From Methanobacterium sp. (GTDB taxonomy: Archaea; Methanobacteriota; Methanobacteria; Methanobacteriales; Methanobacteriaceae), in contig JAQVTJ010000026.1 in the NCBI GenBank assembly GCA_028700095.1, positions 1-18,481 of the forward strand: 18,481 bases of DNA, given 5' to 3'. The notes beneath the pieces were generated by a model. That model did no database searches. It was given only the letters and a program-made list of their open reading frames with translations, and was not told the DNA's origin. The position numbers and the translations under genes were made by a program. Below, in pieces: positions 1-9,087 of this stretch. Positions within the stretch are counted from its first letter, which is position 1, and every line of letters begins with the position of its first letter.

Positions 1-1887
1 TAAAAGAATCTGGCTATCCAGATATGAAAGTTATTGATGCTGCTGGGAGAGTAACATATTTAGAGTCTAAAGTTGTCAGCAAGAACTGGAAGAACGGTCT
101 TCGTTCTTTTTTAGGCTCTAATTGTTTAGGTATTATTTCACCAATTGCTAATGCATCTTTTGCAAGTAAACAACCTATTAAAGGTAGCATAGCAATGGTT
201 TCCCAGTCAGGTGCTATGATGACTGCAATCCTTGATTAGTCAATATCAAGAGGTATTGGATTTTCTAATTTTGTGTCATTAGGAAATAAGGCTGATCTTG
301 ATGAAGTTGATTTCATTGAAGAATTTGCAGAAGATCCCAATACAAAGATTATATTAGCATATATTGAAAGTGTAGGGGATGGGGATAAATTTTTAAAAAT
401 TATTCCTGAAGTCACTAAGAAAAAACCAGTAATTATTATTAAATCAGGAACATCTGAAGCAGGTTCAAGAGCAGCATCCAGTCATACAGGTGCACTCGCT
501 GGGAACGATATAGCATTTGATTTAGCATTTGAAAAAACTGGAGTAATTCGTGCAAGAACTATGACAGATTTATTCAATTTAGCTGCGATTTTTAATAAAG
601 CAAAATTACCTTTAGGCAAAAACTTTGCAATAGTTACAAATGCAGGTGGTCCTGGTATCTTAACAACTGATGGGTTTGAAAATTATGGTTTAGGTTTAAC
701 TAAATTTTCAAAAGAAACAACCAATTTACTTAGAGAGAAACTTCCCCATGAAGCAACAGTATATAATCCTGTTGATATTATTGGAGATGCCCCACCAGAA
801 CGATACAAAACAGCATTAGAAATAGTTTTCCAGGAGCCAAATGAAATTTGTGCTGGAACCCTTGTTTTAGTGACTCCACAATCACAAACAAATCCCTCCA
901 AGGTTGCAGAGGTTTTAAAGGAAATTCAAGAAAAATATCCTGAAAAACTGATTGTTGCAGTATTTATGGGTGGGATTTCAATGGTAGAGCCCATTAAAAT
1001 TTTACATGATTCATCCATTCCATGTTATGAGTTCCCTGAACTTGCAATTGAATCCATGAAGTATATGACAGTTTATGCAAATTTACGAAAAACCCCTGAT
1101 ATTCCAGACAAAAAAGCAGTTGCTAAGACATCAATTAATAAAGAAAGAGTCAAGGAAATTCTAAAAAAATTGAGATCAGATGGAAGAAATGTGTTACATT
1201 CTTCTGAAACCAGTGAAATTTTCAGTATTTACGGCATTAAAAGTCCAAAAACATTCCTTGCAAAGTCATCTTCACAAACAGAAGAACTAGATGAAAAAGT
1301 GGGTTATCCTCTTGTAATGAAGGTAGTATCACCAGACATAATACACAAGAGCGATATTGGTGGTGTAATACTGGGAATAAAGGATAAATATGAAGCTAAA
1401 AAGGCTTATAGTAAAATTAATAGTAATACAGAGAAATATGGACCACTAAATACAAGAATATTAGGTGTTGAAATCCAAGAAATGATAAATACTAAAAAAC
1501 ACGAGAAAAATAATGAATTAATTATAGGTATGAGCAGAGATCCTCAATGGGGTCCGTTACTTATGGTTGGAACTGGGGGAATATATACCAATTTTATTAA
1601 GGATGTTGCATTTGATCTATCTTATAATTATGGAATTAAAGATGCACAGAAACTTAATGAAAACTAAAATATATAAAATATTAAAAGGTGTAAGAGGCGA
1701 ACCTTCCTCTGATTTAGGTGCAGTTTATTATGTTTTAATCCAATTATCCCAATTATTTATTGATTTCCCTGAGATAGTTGAACTTGATATTAATCCATTA
1801 CTACTCTTTGAAAAAACTGCCAATCATGATGGTTATAGTGCTGTAGATATTAAAATGACAATTAAATCATTGAAAATTGAACACTAA
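1..1887 (+). pseudogene. ADP-forming acetyl/acyl-CoA synthetase (fused alpha-beta), 5' partial, one stop and one frameshift
   Basis: The enzyme family converts acyl-CoA, ADP and phosphate to the free acid, ATP and CoA, and is reversible. The start lies left of the window; the frame is open from base 3. The CoA-ligase-like alpha part shows SNCLGIISP, SQSGAMM and SSHTGALAG; the His codon at 483-485 corresponds to the phospho-His of this family. An ATP-grasp beta part follows (YPLVMKVVSPDIIHKSDIGG, near 1303-1365) and closes with ELDINPLLLFE. Two lesions are visible. TAG at 237-239 falls where the family has Trp (ILD-W-SISRGIG). One extra A near 1656 shifts the frame, and the C-terminus resumes as MKTKIYKILKGVRGEPSSDL. 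The normally invariant GPNCLG reads GSNCLG. The next gene downstream is the BioD-like protein, a pairing common in archaea. Family certain; activity doubtful. Confidence 0.9.
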
Positions 1888-1982
1888 AACAGAATATTTA
1901 GAGAGAGTATTATTGAATATTAAAAAAAATATTTAAATAAACAAAATTATGTTATAGAATAAGGCTAAGCACATACCCCAAA

Positions 1983-2011
1983 AAAAAGGTTTTTAATATA
2001 ATATCCTTTTT
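1983..2011 (+). terminator. Weak hairpin between the CoA synthetase and BioD-like genes
   Basis: AAAAAGG (1983-1989) pairs perfectly with CCTTTTT (2005-2011) around a 15-nt AT loop, and the second arm ends in a T run. It lies about 100 bases after the synthetase stop. It could be a terminator or 3'-end structure, but AT-rich sequence produces such pairs readily. Confidence 0.3.
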
Positions 2012-2122
2012 GCTTAAAGCATATTAAAAGTAATGAAAATATTAGTATCATCATAAAAACCCCTATTAATTTAAAAACTTCAAAAAACAAAATTAAATTA
2101 AAAAGAAAAAGGTTAATTTGAA

Positions 2123-3186
2123 ATGTCAAAGAAAAATAAATCAATTTATATAATGTCTACAAAAAAGGGATCTGGAAAAACAGCCACAGTAATCGGTTTA
2201 TATAAAAATATTGAGGAATACAAGAAAAATCCAGGATATTTCAAACCGATAGGTGATCCATTTAATGATGTAATTACAAAGACCGAAAAATATGTGAATA
2301 TCATTCATAAGGTGTTAAAAAGAAAATACTCTAAGGATGAAATCAGTCCGATTTTCATTTCTCCAACCAGCTTTTTAGATGAAATTCCATTAGAAGAAGT
2401 TGATGATATTAAAACCCATATTAAAAACACATTTAAAATATCTCTGATGAAACAGATGTTGTTTTAGTTCAAGGTAACCATTTTTATCAACAAATGAGTT
2501 CAATAGGTCTAAATGATACTGAATTAGCAAAAATCTTAGGATCCGAAGTTGTTTTAATTTCAAGATGTGATAATGACACAGATCTTGATATGGTGTTATA
2601 TGCTGCAGAGAAAATAAATAATGAAAACTTGGTTCTTAAGGGAGTTATTTTTTCTAATGTATCAGATCTTCAAAGGGTAAAAATAAAGGAAAAATACTTA
2701 AAAATCTTAGCAAAAAAACAAATAGAATTATTGGGAACCATTCCAAAATCACGATTACTTAACACACCAACCATCACAGAAGTAATAGATGCCACACAAG
2801 GAAAACTTTTGACTGGAGATATTAATACAATAAAGAATAATCATATTAAAAAATTCATTATTGGGGCAATGCAATCCACAGATGCACTTGCATATATGAG
2901 AAAAGGTCAAAATTTAGGAGTTATAACTGGTGGAGATAGAAGTGATATTATTGTAACAGCAGTTGAAGTAGGTGTTTCTTTAATAGTATTAACTGGTAAT
3001 CTCATGCCAGATATGATGAGCATTGCCAAAGCAAAAGAATCAAATATTCCTGTTATTTTGGTTTCCTCAGATACATATACAACTGCTCATAACATCCAAA
3101 ACATGCATGCACATATTCAAGACAGTGATATTGACCTTTGTAAAGCTCAAATTAAAGACAATGTTAATTGGAAAAAATTACTATAA
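2123..3186 (+). pseudogene. BioD-like P-loop / DRTGG-domain protein (phosphotransacetylase N-terminal-like), single frameshift
   Basis: This protein resembles the N-terminal region of long phosphotransacetylases (COG0857), without the catalytic acyltransferase domain. The N-terminal P-loop reads STKKGSGKTATVIG (residues 12-25; G16, G18, K19, T20). The C-terminal half is a DRTGG domain with VITGGDRSDIIVTAVE. An AAAGG stretch precedes the ATG at 2123. The frame breaks at an A4 run (2435-2438). Restoring one A rejoins the parts as NTFKNISDETDVVLVQGN and gives 354 aa, normal for the family. It may regulate or assist acetyl-CoA/acetate metabolism together with the preceding synthetase; that is inferred from family and neighbourhood. 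A single homopolymer indel makes a sequencing error a serious alternative to a real pseudogene. Confidence 0.85.
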
Positions 3187-3658
3187 TCCAAATAAGGATC
3201 CCTTATTTTTTTTTGATAATATAGCCAATACATTGTTAATCCTGCATTTTGGTATAATATTAATTTTAAATGTTTAGATAGCTAATTATGACCATTATTA
3301 AATTTGTATTGGAAAACTTTCATTATTATCTATGTATTTCTTTAATACAACATGAAAGATGTTTAAAAATGGACAAATGATTGTGTGTATGTTTATGCTT
3401 TGTTAACATGTATATTATAATTAAATATATTTTCTAATTTGAATATGTGGATGTTTTATGTTTTAATAGTTTTTAAAGCTTTTTAAAACATTTTAGTTAG
3501 AGCATTCCCCCATATATAGTCATTCTTCCTTGGCAATGTTACTGTAATTTATATTAAATGGAATAATAAACATTCCCTGGAAAATGGTGTGACCAGTTTC
3601 ATATTATGAATAATGAGGATAAACTATCTTTTCAGTGGCTCTAACACACTTCTTTACA
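3187..3658. other. Non-coding stretch without recognisable gene
   Basis: No frame here is convincing as a gene. Read on the minus strand, the part near 3540-3658 still gives protein-like stretches (for example VKKCVRATEKIVYPHYS) broken by stops. It may be the continuation of the transposase-like remnant to its right. The rest is AT-rich with long T runs. Confidence 0.5.
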
Positions 3659-3997
3659 TTATATGATGCGTATTATTATTTTTTTTAAGCATTTATCAGG
3701 TGAATAGATATTTTGGTCTATTTTCCTAAAAACATGAATTGATGGGAAAAAAATTATATCTTGCCTAAATTCCTTTTCTAAACACTGTAACAACTTTGTC
3801 TTGTGCATCTTAAGTTTTCAGATAAAATATTTCACACTCTTTTTATTTAAATTTATGAATATAGAGATCTGTCCTAAAAATAACTTCTTATAAATAAATA
3901 TAATTCCATTACAATTATTAAACTTATATCCACAATTACTACATGGATATCTATCTGTTTTACCTTCTAAAACATGATTATAAATATTAAAAGACAT
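3659..3997 (-). pseudogene. Probable zinc-ribbon transposase remnant
   Basis: From ATG at 3997 the minus strand reads MSFNIYNHVLEG, then KTDRYPCSNCGYKFNN, a CxxC zinc-knuckle half. It continues through a basic helical segment (NLNKKSVKYF) to TGA at 3818-3820, then on in the same frame (KLKMHKTKLLQCLEKEF) to TAA at 3659. The zinc ribbon followed by a helix-turn-helix-like stretch resembles the N-terminus of IS1595-type and related archaeal transposases. The usual second CxxC pair spacing is lost, and the catalytic domain is absent or unreadable. No terminal inverted repeats were identified. The assignment is tentative; another zinc-ribbon protein is possible. Confidence 0.35.
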
Positions 3998-4187
3998 TTA
4001 AATCTGGACAAGCTATCACCCCTCATTTTATCAATCGAAAAACTTAAATACATTTTTTTTTTATCATTAGAAATACCCAAACCAGTAGCTAAATTCTCTT
4101 CTTTCATAAATGCGGGGTTTAGATTTTTTTGATCATATTTAAAATTTTTACACATTCTAAAATAGAGAAAACCAATTATAATTATAT

Positions 4188-4233
4188 TCCAAAATTTGGA
4201 TATATAAGATATGTCCATATTATAATAGGGGAG
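4188..4233 (+). promoter_or_regulatory. Promoter region of the cyclodeaminase-like gene with an inverted repeat
   Basis: TCCAAA-A-TTTGGA (4188-4200) is a perfect 6-bp inverted repeat lying directly against a TATA-like box, TATATAAGA (4201-4209). Initiation about 25 bases downstream of the box would fall near 4229, at the GGGGAG ribosome site (4228-4233) of the gene starting at 4243. The inverted repeat would cover the TFB-recognition position, where a repressor would act. The geometry is visible; the regulatory role is inferred. Confidence 0.4.
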
Positions 4234-4242
4234 AGTAGTAGG

Positions 4243-5234
4243 ATGTATGAAACACTTTTATTGAAGCAAAGCGAAATAAAACAGCTTATATTAATGGATG
4301 AAGTTATTGAATCTGTTGAAACAGCATATATTATGCATGCAAATCGAAATGTGCAGATGCCTGCTAAGAAATATTTATTTTTTAAAAAATATCATGGGGA
4401 TTTGCGTATTATGCCTTGTTTTGTTAGGGATATTGATCAAGCTGGTGTTAAATGTGTTAATGTTCATCCTTGTAATCCTGTTGATCATGGGTTACCCACT
4501 GTTATGGGTGTAATAGAGCTTTTTGATCCTAAAACTGGTTTTCCAATATCAGTTATGGATGGTACTTGGATAACTGATATGCGTACTGGTGCAGCATCTG
4601 GTGTTGGCACCAAATATCTGGCAAGGAAGGATTCAACTTCATTAGGAATTATAGGTGCAGGTAAACAGGCATATACACAGTTAATGGCTCTTAAGGAAGT
4701 TATGGATATTGAAGATGCTAAAGTTTTCTGTAGAACATGTAATTCTCGGGAAAATTTTGCTAAAATGGTTCATAAAAATTTAGATATTAATATAAAAGCT
4801 GTTGAAACTGCAGAATTAGCTGTGAAAGATGTTGATGTGATTGTAACTGTAACACCAGCTAATAAACCTATTTTAAAGACTGAATGGATAAGTGAGGGGA
4901 CTCATATAAATGCAATGGGTGCAGATGCTCCAGAAAAACAGGAACTGGAATCTGGTCTGCTTAAAAAATCAAAGTATTTATAGATTGTTGGGAACAAGCT
5001 AGGCATAGTGATGAAATTAATGTTCCAATTGCAGAAGGTGTTTTTAGTAGAGATAATATTACAGCAAAAATTGGTGATGTGATAATTGGTAAGAATCCAG
5101 GTAGGGTTTCTTATGAAGATATAACAATATTTGACTCCACAGGACTAGCTGTTCAGGATGTTATTACAGCCTGGAAAGTCTATGAAAAAGCTCTTGAAAG
5201 AGGTATGGGTAGTAATATTAATTTCCTTGGCTGA
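4243..5234 (+). pseudogene. Ornithine cyclodeaminase / alanine dehydrogenase / mu-crystallin family protein, single frameshift
   Basis: The family holds NAD(P)-dependent enzymes acting on small amino acids: ornithine cyclodeaminase, archaeal alanine dehydrogenase and related imine reductases. ATG at 4243 follows GGGGAG by about 9 bases and gives MYETLLLKQSEIKQL, a typical N-terminus. Conserved segments are MPAKKYLFFKK and DLRIMPCFV (substrate-side Lys/Arg), MRTGAASGVGTKYLARK, and the Rossmann loop LGIIGAGKQAYTQLMALK. The frame stops at TAG 4981-4983 because one T is missing near 4977. The next frame continues as FIDCWEQARHSDEINVPIAE to TGA 5232-5234, giving 330 aa when repaired. The archaeal alanine dehydrogenase subgroup is as likely as true cyclodeaminase; motifs do not decide the substrate. 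Confidence 0.85.
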
Positions 5235-5248
5235 TACCTAGACATAAC

Positions 5249-5283
5249 TATATAAAGTTTGAAATTAATTATTATTTGGTGAT
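5249..5283 (+). promoter_or_regulatory. Promoter and ribosome site of the 53-aa gene
   Basis: TATATAAAG (5249-5257) is a good archaeal TATA-like box. Initiation about 25 bases on would leave a very short leader holding GGTGAT (5278-5283), which is complementary to the 16S rRNA tail and four bases from the ATG at 5288. It supports independent transcription of the small gene. Confidence 0.45.
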
Positions 5284-5287
5284 TTTA

Positions 5288-5449
5288 ATGTACGAACAGA
5301 AGATACACAGAACTGAAGTTCTTAACAAAATGGGCCATGTGTTTGAACGTTACAGATTTCTCATAAGATCTAAATCTTTTAATAATGAACATATGGAAAC
5401 CATTGATTATCATCTGTCCGAGATTATGAAGGTTTTAAATCAGTGTTAA
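5288..5449 (+). CDS. Small hypothetical protein, 53 aa
   Basis: ATG at 5288 is preceded by GGTGAT at the ideal distance and by its own TATA-like box. The product begins MYEQKIHRTEVLNKMGHVFE and ends ENMKVL-like as SEIMKVLNQC. It is charged, apparently soluble and mostly helical, with no signal peptide or membrane segment, and has a single C-terminal Cys. It lies 53 bases after the cyclodeaminase-like gene and about 115 bases before the LysE exporter, all on the same strand. The family is not recognised. The ribosome site, promoter and balanced composition argue that it is real. Confidence 0.6.
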   Translation: MYEQKIHRTEVLNKMGHVFERYRFLIRSKSFNNEHMETIDYHLSEIMKVLNQC

Positions 5450-5564
5450 ACTTCTTATAACTCATTTATTAATCTTTTAATAGTTTTATTAAAAAAATAA
5501 TATTGGATTTATATTTTTTGTAAAGGATTCTAATTATACTATTTTATTTTGGGTGCTGATAATT

Positions 5565-6203
5565 TTGATTGAAATAATATTGTTTACAATTACATCATTT
5601 GCTGTGGGTTTGTCTGTTGCATTGGTACCAGGACCAATGTTAACTGTTACTATTTCAGATTCACTGAATAAAGGATTTATGGCAGGACCTTTAATTGTTT
5701 TTGGACATTATATTGCAGAAATAGTTTTAATATTACTTATTGTTGCAGGTCTTGAATGGTTAGGGTCAAGTACTGCTGTATTCTTTATTGGCACTTTAGG
5801 TGGGATTATAATGATATTTATGGGTTTTAGAATAACTAGATCACCATATATATTTGATGAATTAGAAGAAAATAATGGAAGTAAGAAAGGTTATGGATCT
5901 GTTTTAAGTGGTTTTTTTACAAGTGTTTCAAATCCCTTCTTTTTCATATGGTGGATTACTGTTGGATGGGCATTTATTATTAAAGGATTGGAACTTGCAG
6001 GAATAGTTGGTGTTTTAGGATTTCTTTTAGGACATTGGGCTTCAGAGCTAAGCTGGTTTAGTGGAGTATCATTTTTCACCAGCAGAAAATCAAAGATAAT
6101 AACTGAAAAACATTATAAATTTATAATGAATATTAGCGGAATTTTCTTAATGTTATTAGGTCTTTATTTTTTCTTAAGTGCCCAGAAATTTAATTTAATT
6201 TAA
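5565..6203 (+). CDS. LysE/RhtB-type amino-acid exporter
   Basis: This is an inner-membrane efflux protein of the LysE superfamily, which exports amino acids or similar small solutes. The signature VALVPGPMLTVTISDSLNKG lies after the first helix, followed by the glycine-rich second helix (GPLIVFGHYIAEIVLILL). About six hydrophobic helices are visible and the length of 212 aa is normal. I chose TTG at 5565, giving MIEIILFTI, because GGGTGCTGAT (5551-5560) then sits as ribosome site four bases upstream. GTG at 5553 is in frame but would lie inside that site. A TATA-like stretch near 5507-5516 fits an independent promoter. It follows an amino-acid dehydrogenase-like gene, so amino-acid overflow is a reasonable but unproven link. 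The frame is intact. Confidence 0.88.
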   Translation: MIEIILFTITSFAVGLSVALVPGPMLTVTISDSLNKGFMAGPLIVFGHYIAEIVLILLIVAGLEWLGSSTAVFFIGTLGGIIMIFMGFRITRSPYIFDELEENNGSKKGYGSVLSGFFTSVSNPFFFIWWITVGWAFIIKGLELAGIVGVLGFLLGHWASELSWFSGVSFFTSRKSKIITEKHYKFIMNISGIFLMLLGLYFFLSAQKFNLI

Positions 6204-6333
6204 TATGTTTTAAAATATTTTTTTTTAAGCATTAAATTGATATTAAATAAAAGAAAATCTATTATGGATATTATATAATAATAAATGGTATTATACAAAT
6301 ATTAGATTTATATTATACTTTTGAGAGGGTAAA

Positions 6334-7122
6334 ATGAAAGCTATTGTCTTTGATAATTCAGGTACACTTATTAAACGTTATAAAGCTATTAAAGATCTTA
6401 GAACCGGTATAATATGTGATAATATTGCATCAATTAATGTTGTTGATCAAGATAAAAATCGGGCTTTGGTTGTTCTTCAAACAGATCCTTCTAAATGTAT
6501 TAATAAAGCAAAACCTAACCAAACAATCAGACATTTCCTTAAAAAAAATGGTGTAGATTTTGATATTAGTTATTCTCAAGTGAATATAAGTAAAGAAGAA
6601 CTTTTAGATGCAATTAAAGATGATAAATCTTGTATAAGGGATATTCAAGACACATATTATTTTGTGGTAGAAAAAAAATATAATGTTAATATATGTAGTG
6701 GATCAGGTTTTATAGTAAATATGAAAACTGGTAATATTGAATTTACCATAACTGCAGGTGGAAGAATTTTTAAAGAAGTTCCATTTGTTATTAATGAACT
6801 TAAAAATAGAGGAATAGATATTTTTGTTGCGTCAGGTGATAGGAAAACCTCTCTTGAACAGCTTGCAATGTTCATCAACCTACCTAAAAAAAATGTATAT
6901 GATACAGCAAATTCAAGACGAAAAAAAGAGATTATAAAAGAATTAAAAAAGAAATATAAAGTTATGATGGTAGGTAATAGCTCTAATGATATATTAGCAC
7001 TTGAAGAAGCAGATATAGGAGTTTTAACACTTCAACAAAATGATAAAACACCTGCAAAAGTTTATGCAACTGCAGATTATGTTATTAAAAATATACAAGA
7101 ACTTCTTAATATTGATTTTTAG
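6334..7122 (+). CDS. HAD-superfamily phosphatase, soluble P-type ATPase-like
   Basis: A 262-aa soluble HAD hydrolase. Motif I is VFDNSGTLI with nucleophile D7; D-N-S-G-T resembles the DKTGT of P-type ATPases more than the DxDGT of ordinary HAD phosphatases. Motif II is VASGDRKTS. The lysine region follows (RRKKEIIKELKKKYK). Motif III is MMVGNSSNDILALEEADIGV. No membrane helices are present, which fits the 'soluble P-type ATPase' group (COG4087) found in methanogens. Between motifs I and II lies about 150 residues of cap-like insertion containing NVNICSGSGFIVN. GAGAGGGT (6323-6330) precedes the ATG. The substrate is unknown. The frame is intact, in contrast to several neighbours. Confidence 0.85.
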   Translation: MKAIVFDNSGTLIKRYKAIKDLRTGIICDNIASINVVDQDKNRALVVLQTDPSKCINKAKPNQTIRHFLKKNGVDFDISYSQVNISKEELLDAIKDDKSCIRDIQDTYYFVVEKKYNVNICSGSGFIVNMKTGNIEFTITAGGRIFKEVPFVINELKNRGIDIFVASGDRKTSLEQLAMFINLPKKNVYDTANSRRKKEIIKELKKKYKVMMVGNSSNDILALEEADIGVLTLQQNDKTPAKVYATADYVIKNIQELLNIDF

Positions 7123-7655
7123 ATAATTTTTAGCTTAAATTATAAATCTACCAGATAATATTAATATTAAAATATCCTACAGTAGAAATATTTTTATTTT
7201 ATATGTTCATTTACCCCAATAATATCATGTTTTTTTATTCAACAGTAGAAATATTATATTATCATCAACAGAATCTAGCTAAGGTAAAAAAACTAATTTT
7301 GGTGAAAAAAATATGTTATTATGTCTATTTTATCTATATTTCATTTCATAGCCTCGTTTTTACTATTTACAATATCCATTTTGGTTTTCGCACTTAATTT
7401 ATCGTATATTTTATTAAAATTTCCTATTCTCTTATTTTACTTATGAAAATCTATTTTAATTTGTTCAATATATTTTTCGTTTTAGTATTTTTTTTTATAT
7501 TTTTGTTCAATTCACTGGCCATGATTTGCTGATTTTCCATGTTCAATTTAAATTAGGTTGAAAAGAAGGAATCAATTTCAAATAATGGTATAATTCATAT
7601 AATGTGCTATTAGGAAGGCACTATTATATGTAAAATATTAAGAGTACTTATAATT
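7123..7655. other. Intergenic region, no gene found
   Basis: This very AT-rich stretch contains two copies of ACAGTAGAAATATT (7179-7192 and 7242-7255), too short and too few to be an array. It also holds an imperfect hairpin (ATAATGTGC with GCACTATTAT, about 7598-7626). No ORF here has a ribosome site and convincing composition. Confidence 0.5.
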
Positions 7656-7671
7656 TGCTGAGGGCTCAGCA
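7656..7671 (-). terminator. GC-rich perfect hairpin downstream of the first adhesin gene
   Basis: TGCTGAG (7656-7662) and CTCAGCA (7665-7671) form a perfect 7-bp stem with a 2-nt GG loop. It is unusually GC-rich for this sequence. It lies about 210 bases beyond the stop of the adhesin-like gene at 7882 and just past repeat R1. It could be a transcript-end structure or a protein-binding palindrome. Confidence 0.35.
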
Positions 7672-7692
7672 CATGTAAACCTAAGAGTAGAT

Positions 7693-7820
7693 GAGAAATT
7701 TGGGTATTGTTTGGTGGTTATGGGGGCATCAACACACAACAAATCTATGACAACCCATAATTTTCCTCCAATCACAAAAACAAACAACCAATCTAAAATG
7801 AACAAAAACACAAAAAAATA
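7693..7820 (-). repeat. Repeat R1 (surface-gene 3' repeat, long copy)
   Basis: This is one of four copies of a diverged repeat in the 7.7-10.6 kb region. The long copies R1 and R2 match over about 130 bases. Their core on the minus strand is GTTCATTnnAnATyGG followed by a T-rich CTTGTTTTTGT-like stretch, then an AGGAAAAnTATGGG segment. R1 begins about 60 bases after the stop of the adhesin-like gene ending at 7882, so it lies in its 3' region. Confidence 0.6.
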
Positions 7821-7881
7821 TGCTAGAGTAGGATGAGACAAACCCTTTCAAAAAAGAGGAAAATAAAAAATTAGAAAAAGA

Positions 7882-8751
7882 TTACTCTATATTGAATATA
7901 TTATCTGGGTTATTATTTGTTATACTTGTTTTATCATCCTTGATAATGTCACTACTGTATCCGTTTAAGATCCCACCACCCTTATATGCAGCGTTGTTTG
8001 GTGATTGTTGAGTTAGTTAAAGTTAATGTACCCCCGCTGTCGATTCCTCCACCAGATGAGGCGGTGTTTTGTGCGATTGTTGAGTTATTTATAGTTAATT
8101 TACCTTCCTCTTGATTATAAATTCCACCACCTACATACTCATTGGGAGTGGTGGAGCTGTTTGTGATTGTTGAATTAGTTACAGTTACTGTATTAGTGTT
8201 GTAAATCCCTCCACCATTTTAGGCGGTGTTTTGTGTCATTGTTGAGCCTTCTATATTGAGTGTACCTGTGTTGTAGATCCCTCCGCCCAATTTTTGGACA
8301 GTGTTTTGTGCGATTTTGGTATTTTGTATGGTTAATCTACCTTGGTTATTGATTCCTCCACCATTACCCTTTATTTTCCCATTTTGTATAGTAAATTCTT
8401 TTATTATAACTGTAATTCCTTTTTGGATTGCTATGCACCTATTTTTTTCTTTACCATCTAATACAGTGTTATTTTGGCTTTTTCCAATAAGTTTGATGTT
8501 TTTATCGATTTTAAGGTTTTCTTGGTATGTTCCTTGTGCCACTTTTATGGTGTCGCCAGACGTAGCGTTATCTATGGCATTTTGAATAGTTTAGGTGTTA
8601 CACTGGTTAAACCATCATTTGCATCGTTTCCATTAGTAGTAACATAGATGGTTTTACTATTATCAGCAGTATAAATTGCAGAGGCGCCTGAGACTATGCT
8701 TATAACCATTAAAACTGTTAATAATGTTGAAAGTTTCTTAAAATATTTCAT
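7882..8751 (-). pseudogene. Pmp-repeat (parallel beta-helix) adhesin-like secreted protein, decayed
   Basis: A cell-surface/secreted protein starting MKYFKKLSTLLTVLMVISIV, a clear signal peptide cleaved near GASA. TIYVTTNGNDANDGL follows, the usual lead-in of beta-helix adhesin-like proteins of Methanobacteriales. Repeated GGGIYN-x-G-x-L-x-I-x-N-S-x-I-x-x-N-T-A units come next (for example LGGGIYNTGTLNIEGSTMTQ). The C-terminus is NPDNIFNIE, stop at 7882. AGGAGG lies upstream of the start (8764-8769). Three lesions occur: a lost A-run base near 8592, in-frame TAA at 8219-8221 (NTA-stop-NGGG), and one extra C near 8000 (STIT-NNAA). Repaired length is 289 aa, short for this family. The adjacent copy at 9528-10308 is a paralogue with a similar layout. 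Family confident; loss of function likely. Confidence 0.85.
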
Positions 8752-8785
8752 ATTATCTACAATTCCTCCTAGTTTTTAACCTATA

Positions 8786-8900
8786 ATTAAATTTGAGATT
8801 TGTTTCAGAGAGTTTATATATTTTTTTCTTAAAATAGGCTGGTGATACTTGATGAAAGGGGATTATGATCCGCTTGTTTTAAGAGGAAAAATAAAAATCT
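8786..8900 (-). promoter_or_regulatory. Surface-gene promoter module, copy A1
   Basis: On the minus strand the core reads CCTATTTTAAG, an A run, then TATATAAAC (TATA-like box about 8814-8821, 63-70 bases before the start at 8751). About 40 bases further upstream is a segment whose plus-strand reading is GATTATGATCC...CTTGTTTTAAGAGG. Both parts recur at 9315-9428, and partly at 10367-10391, 11000-11026 and 12001-12075. Confidence 0.6.
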
Positions 8901-8957
8901 GGTTAATACTAAAACAACCAATTATTTGTTGTGCTCTGCCTGAATTTCTGGCGTGGT

Positions 8958-9087
8958 AAGAAATTGGAATGTATCCTTGTTAGGTTATGGGGATGTAAAC
9001 ATATCAATTTTGTGTAGACCCATATTTTTCCTTCTTTTTACAAAAACAAGCATCCGATTTTTAATGAACAAAACAATAAAAAAAAAG
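8958..9087 (-). repeat. Repeat R2 (surface-gene 3' repeat, long copy)
   Basis: This aligns with R1 over its full length: a GGTTATGGGG segment, then the core CAAGCATCCGATTTTTAATG, then an AACAATAAAA tail on the plus strand. Unlike R1, no recognisable gene precedes it on the minus strand; the 9088-9314 interval seems to have lost one. Confidence 0.55.

Noticed and set aside
237..239. TAG in the CoA synthetase as pyrrolysine or another recoded sense codon
   Set aside because: The family has Trp at this position, no PYLIS-like context is evident, other genes here (HAD at 7120-7122, epimerase-like at 17263-17265) end normally with TAG, and TAA lesions occur too.
1650..1670. Programmed frameshift in the CoA synthetase
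   Set aside because: There is no slippery heptamer with a downstream structure, and the same type of lesion occurs in many unrelated genes here.
3967..4218. 83-aa open frame on the minus strand
   Set aside because: It crosses the promoter of the cyclodeaminase-like gene, lacks a ribosome site and matches no family; the transposase-like reading in the neighbouring frame is better.
7179..7255. Two ACAGTAGAAATATT copies as a CRISPR remnant
   Set aside because: Only 14 bases, two copies, AT-rich, no third repeat and no cas genes.
7203..7397. 64-aa open frame on the plus strand
   Set aside because: No ribosome site and Phe/Tyr/Ile composition typical of AT-rich non-coding sequence.
7638..7841. 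67-aa open frame on the minus strand
   Set aside because: It overlaps repeat R1, and the matching repeat R2 does not keep the frame.
8301..8585. 94-aa hydrophobic frame on the plus strand
   Set aside because: It is the antisense shadow of the beta-helix repeats of the adhesin-like gene.
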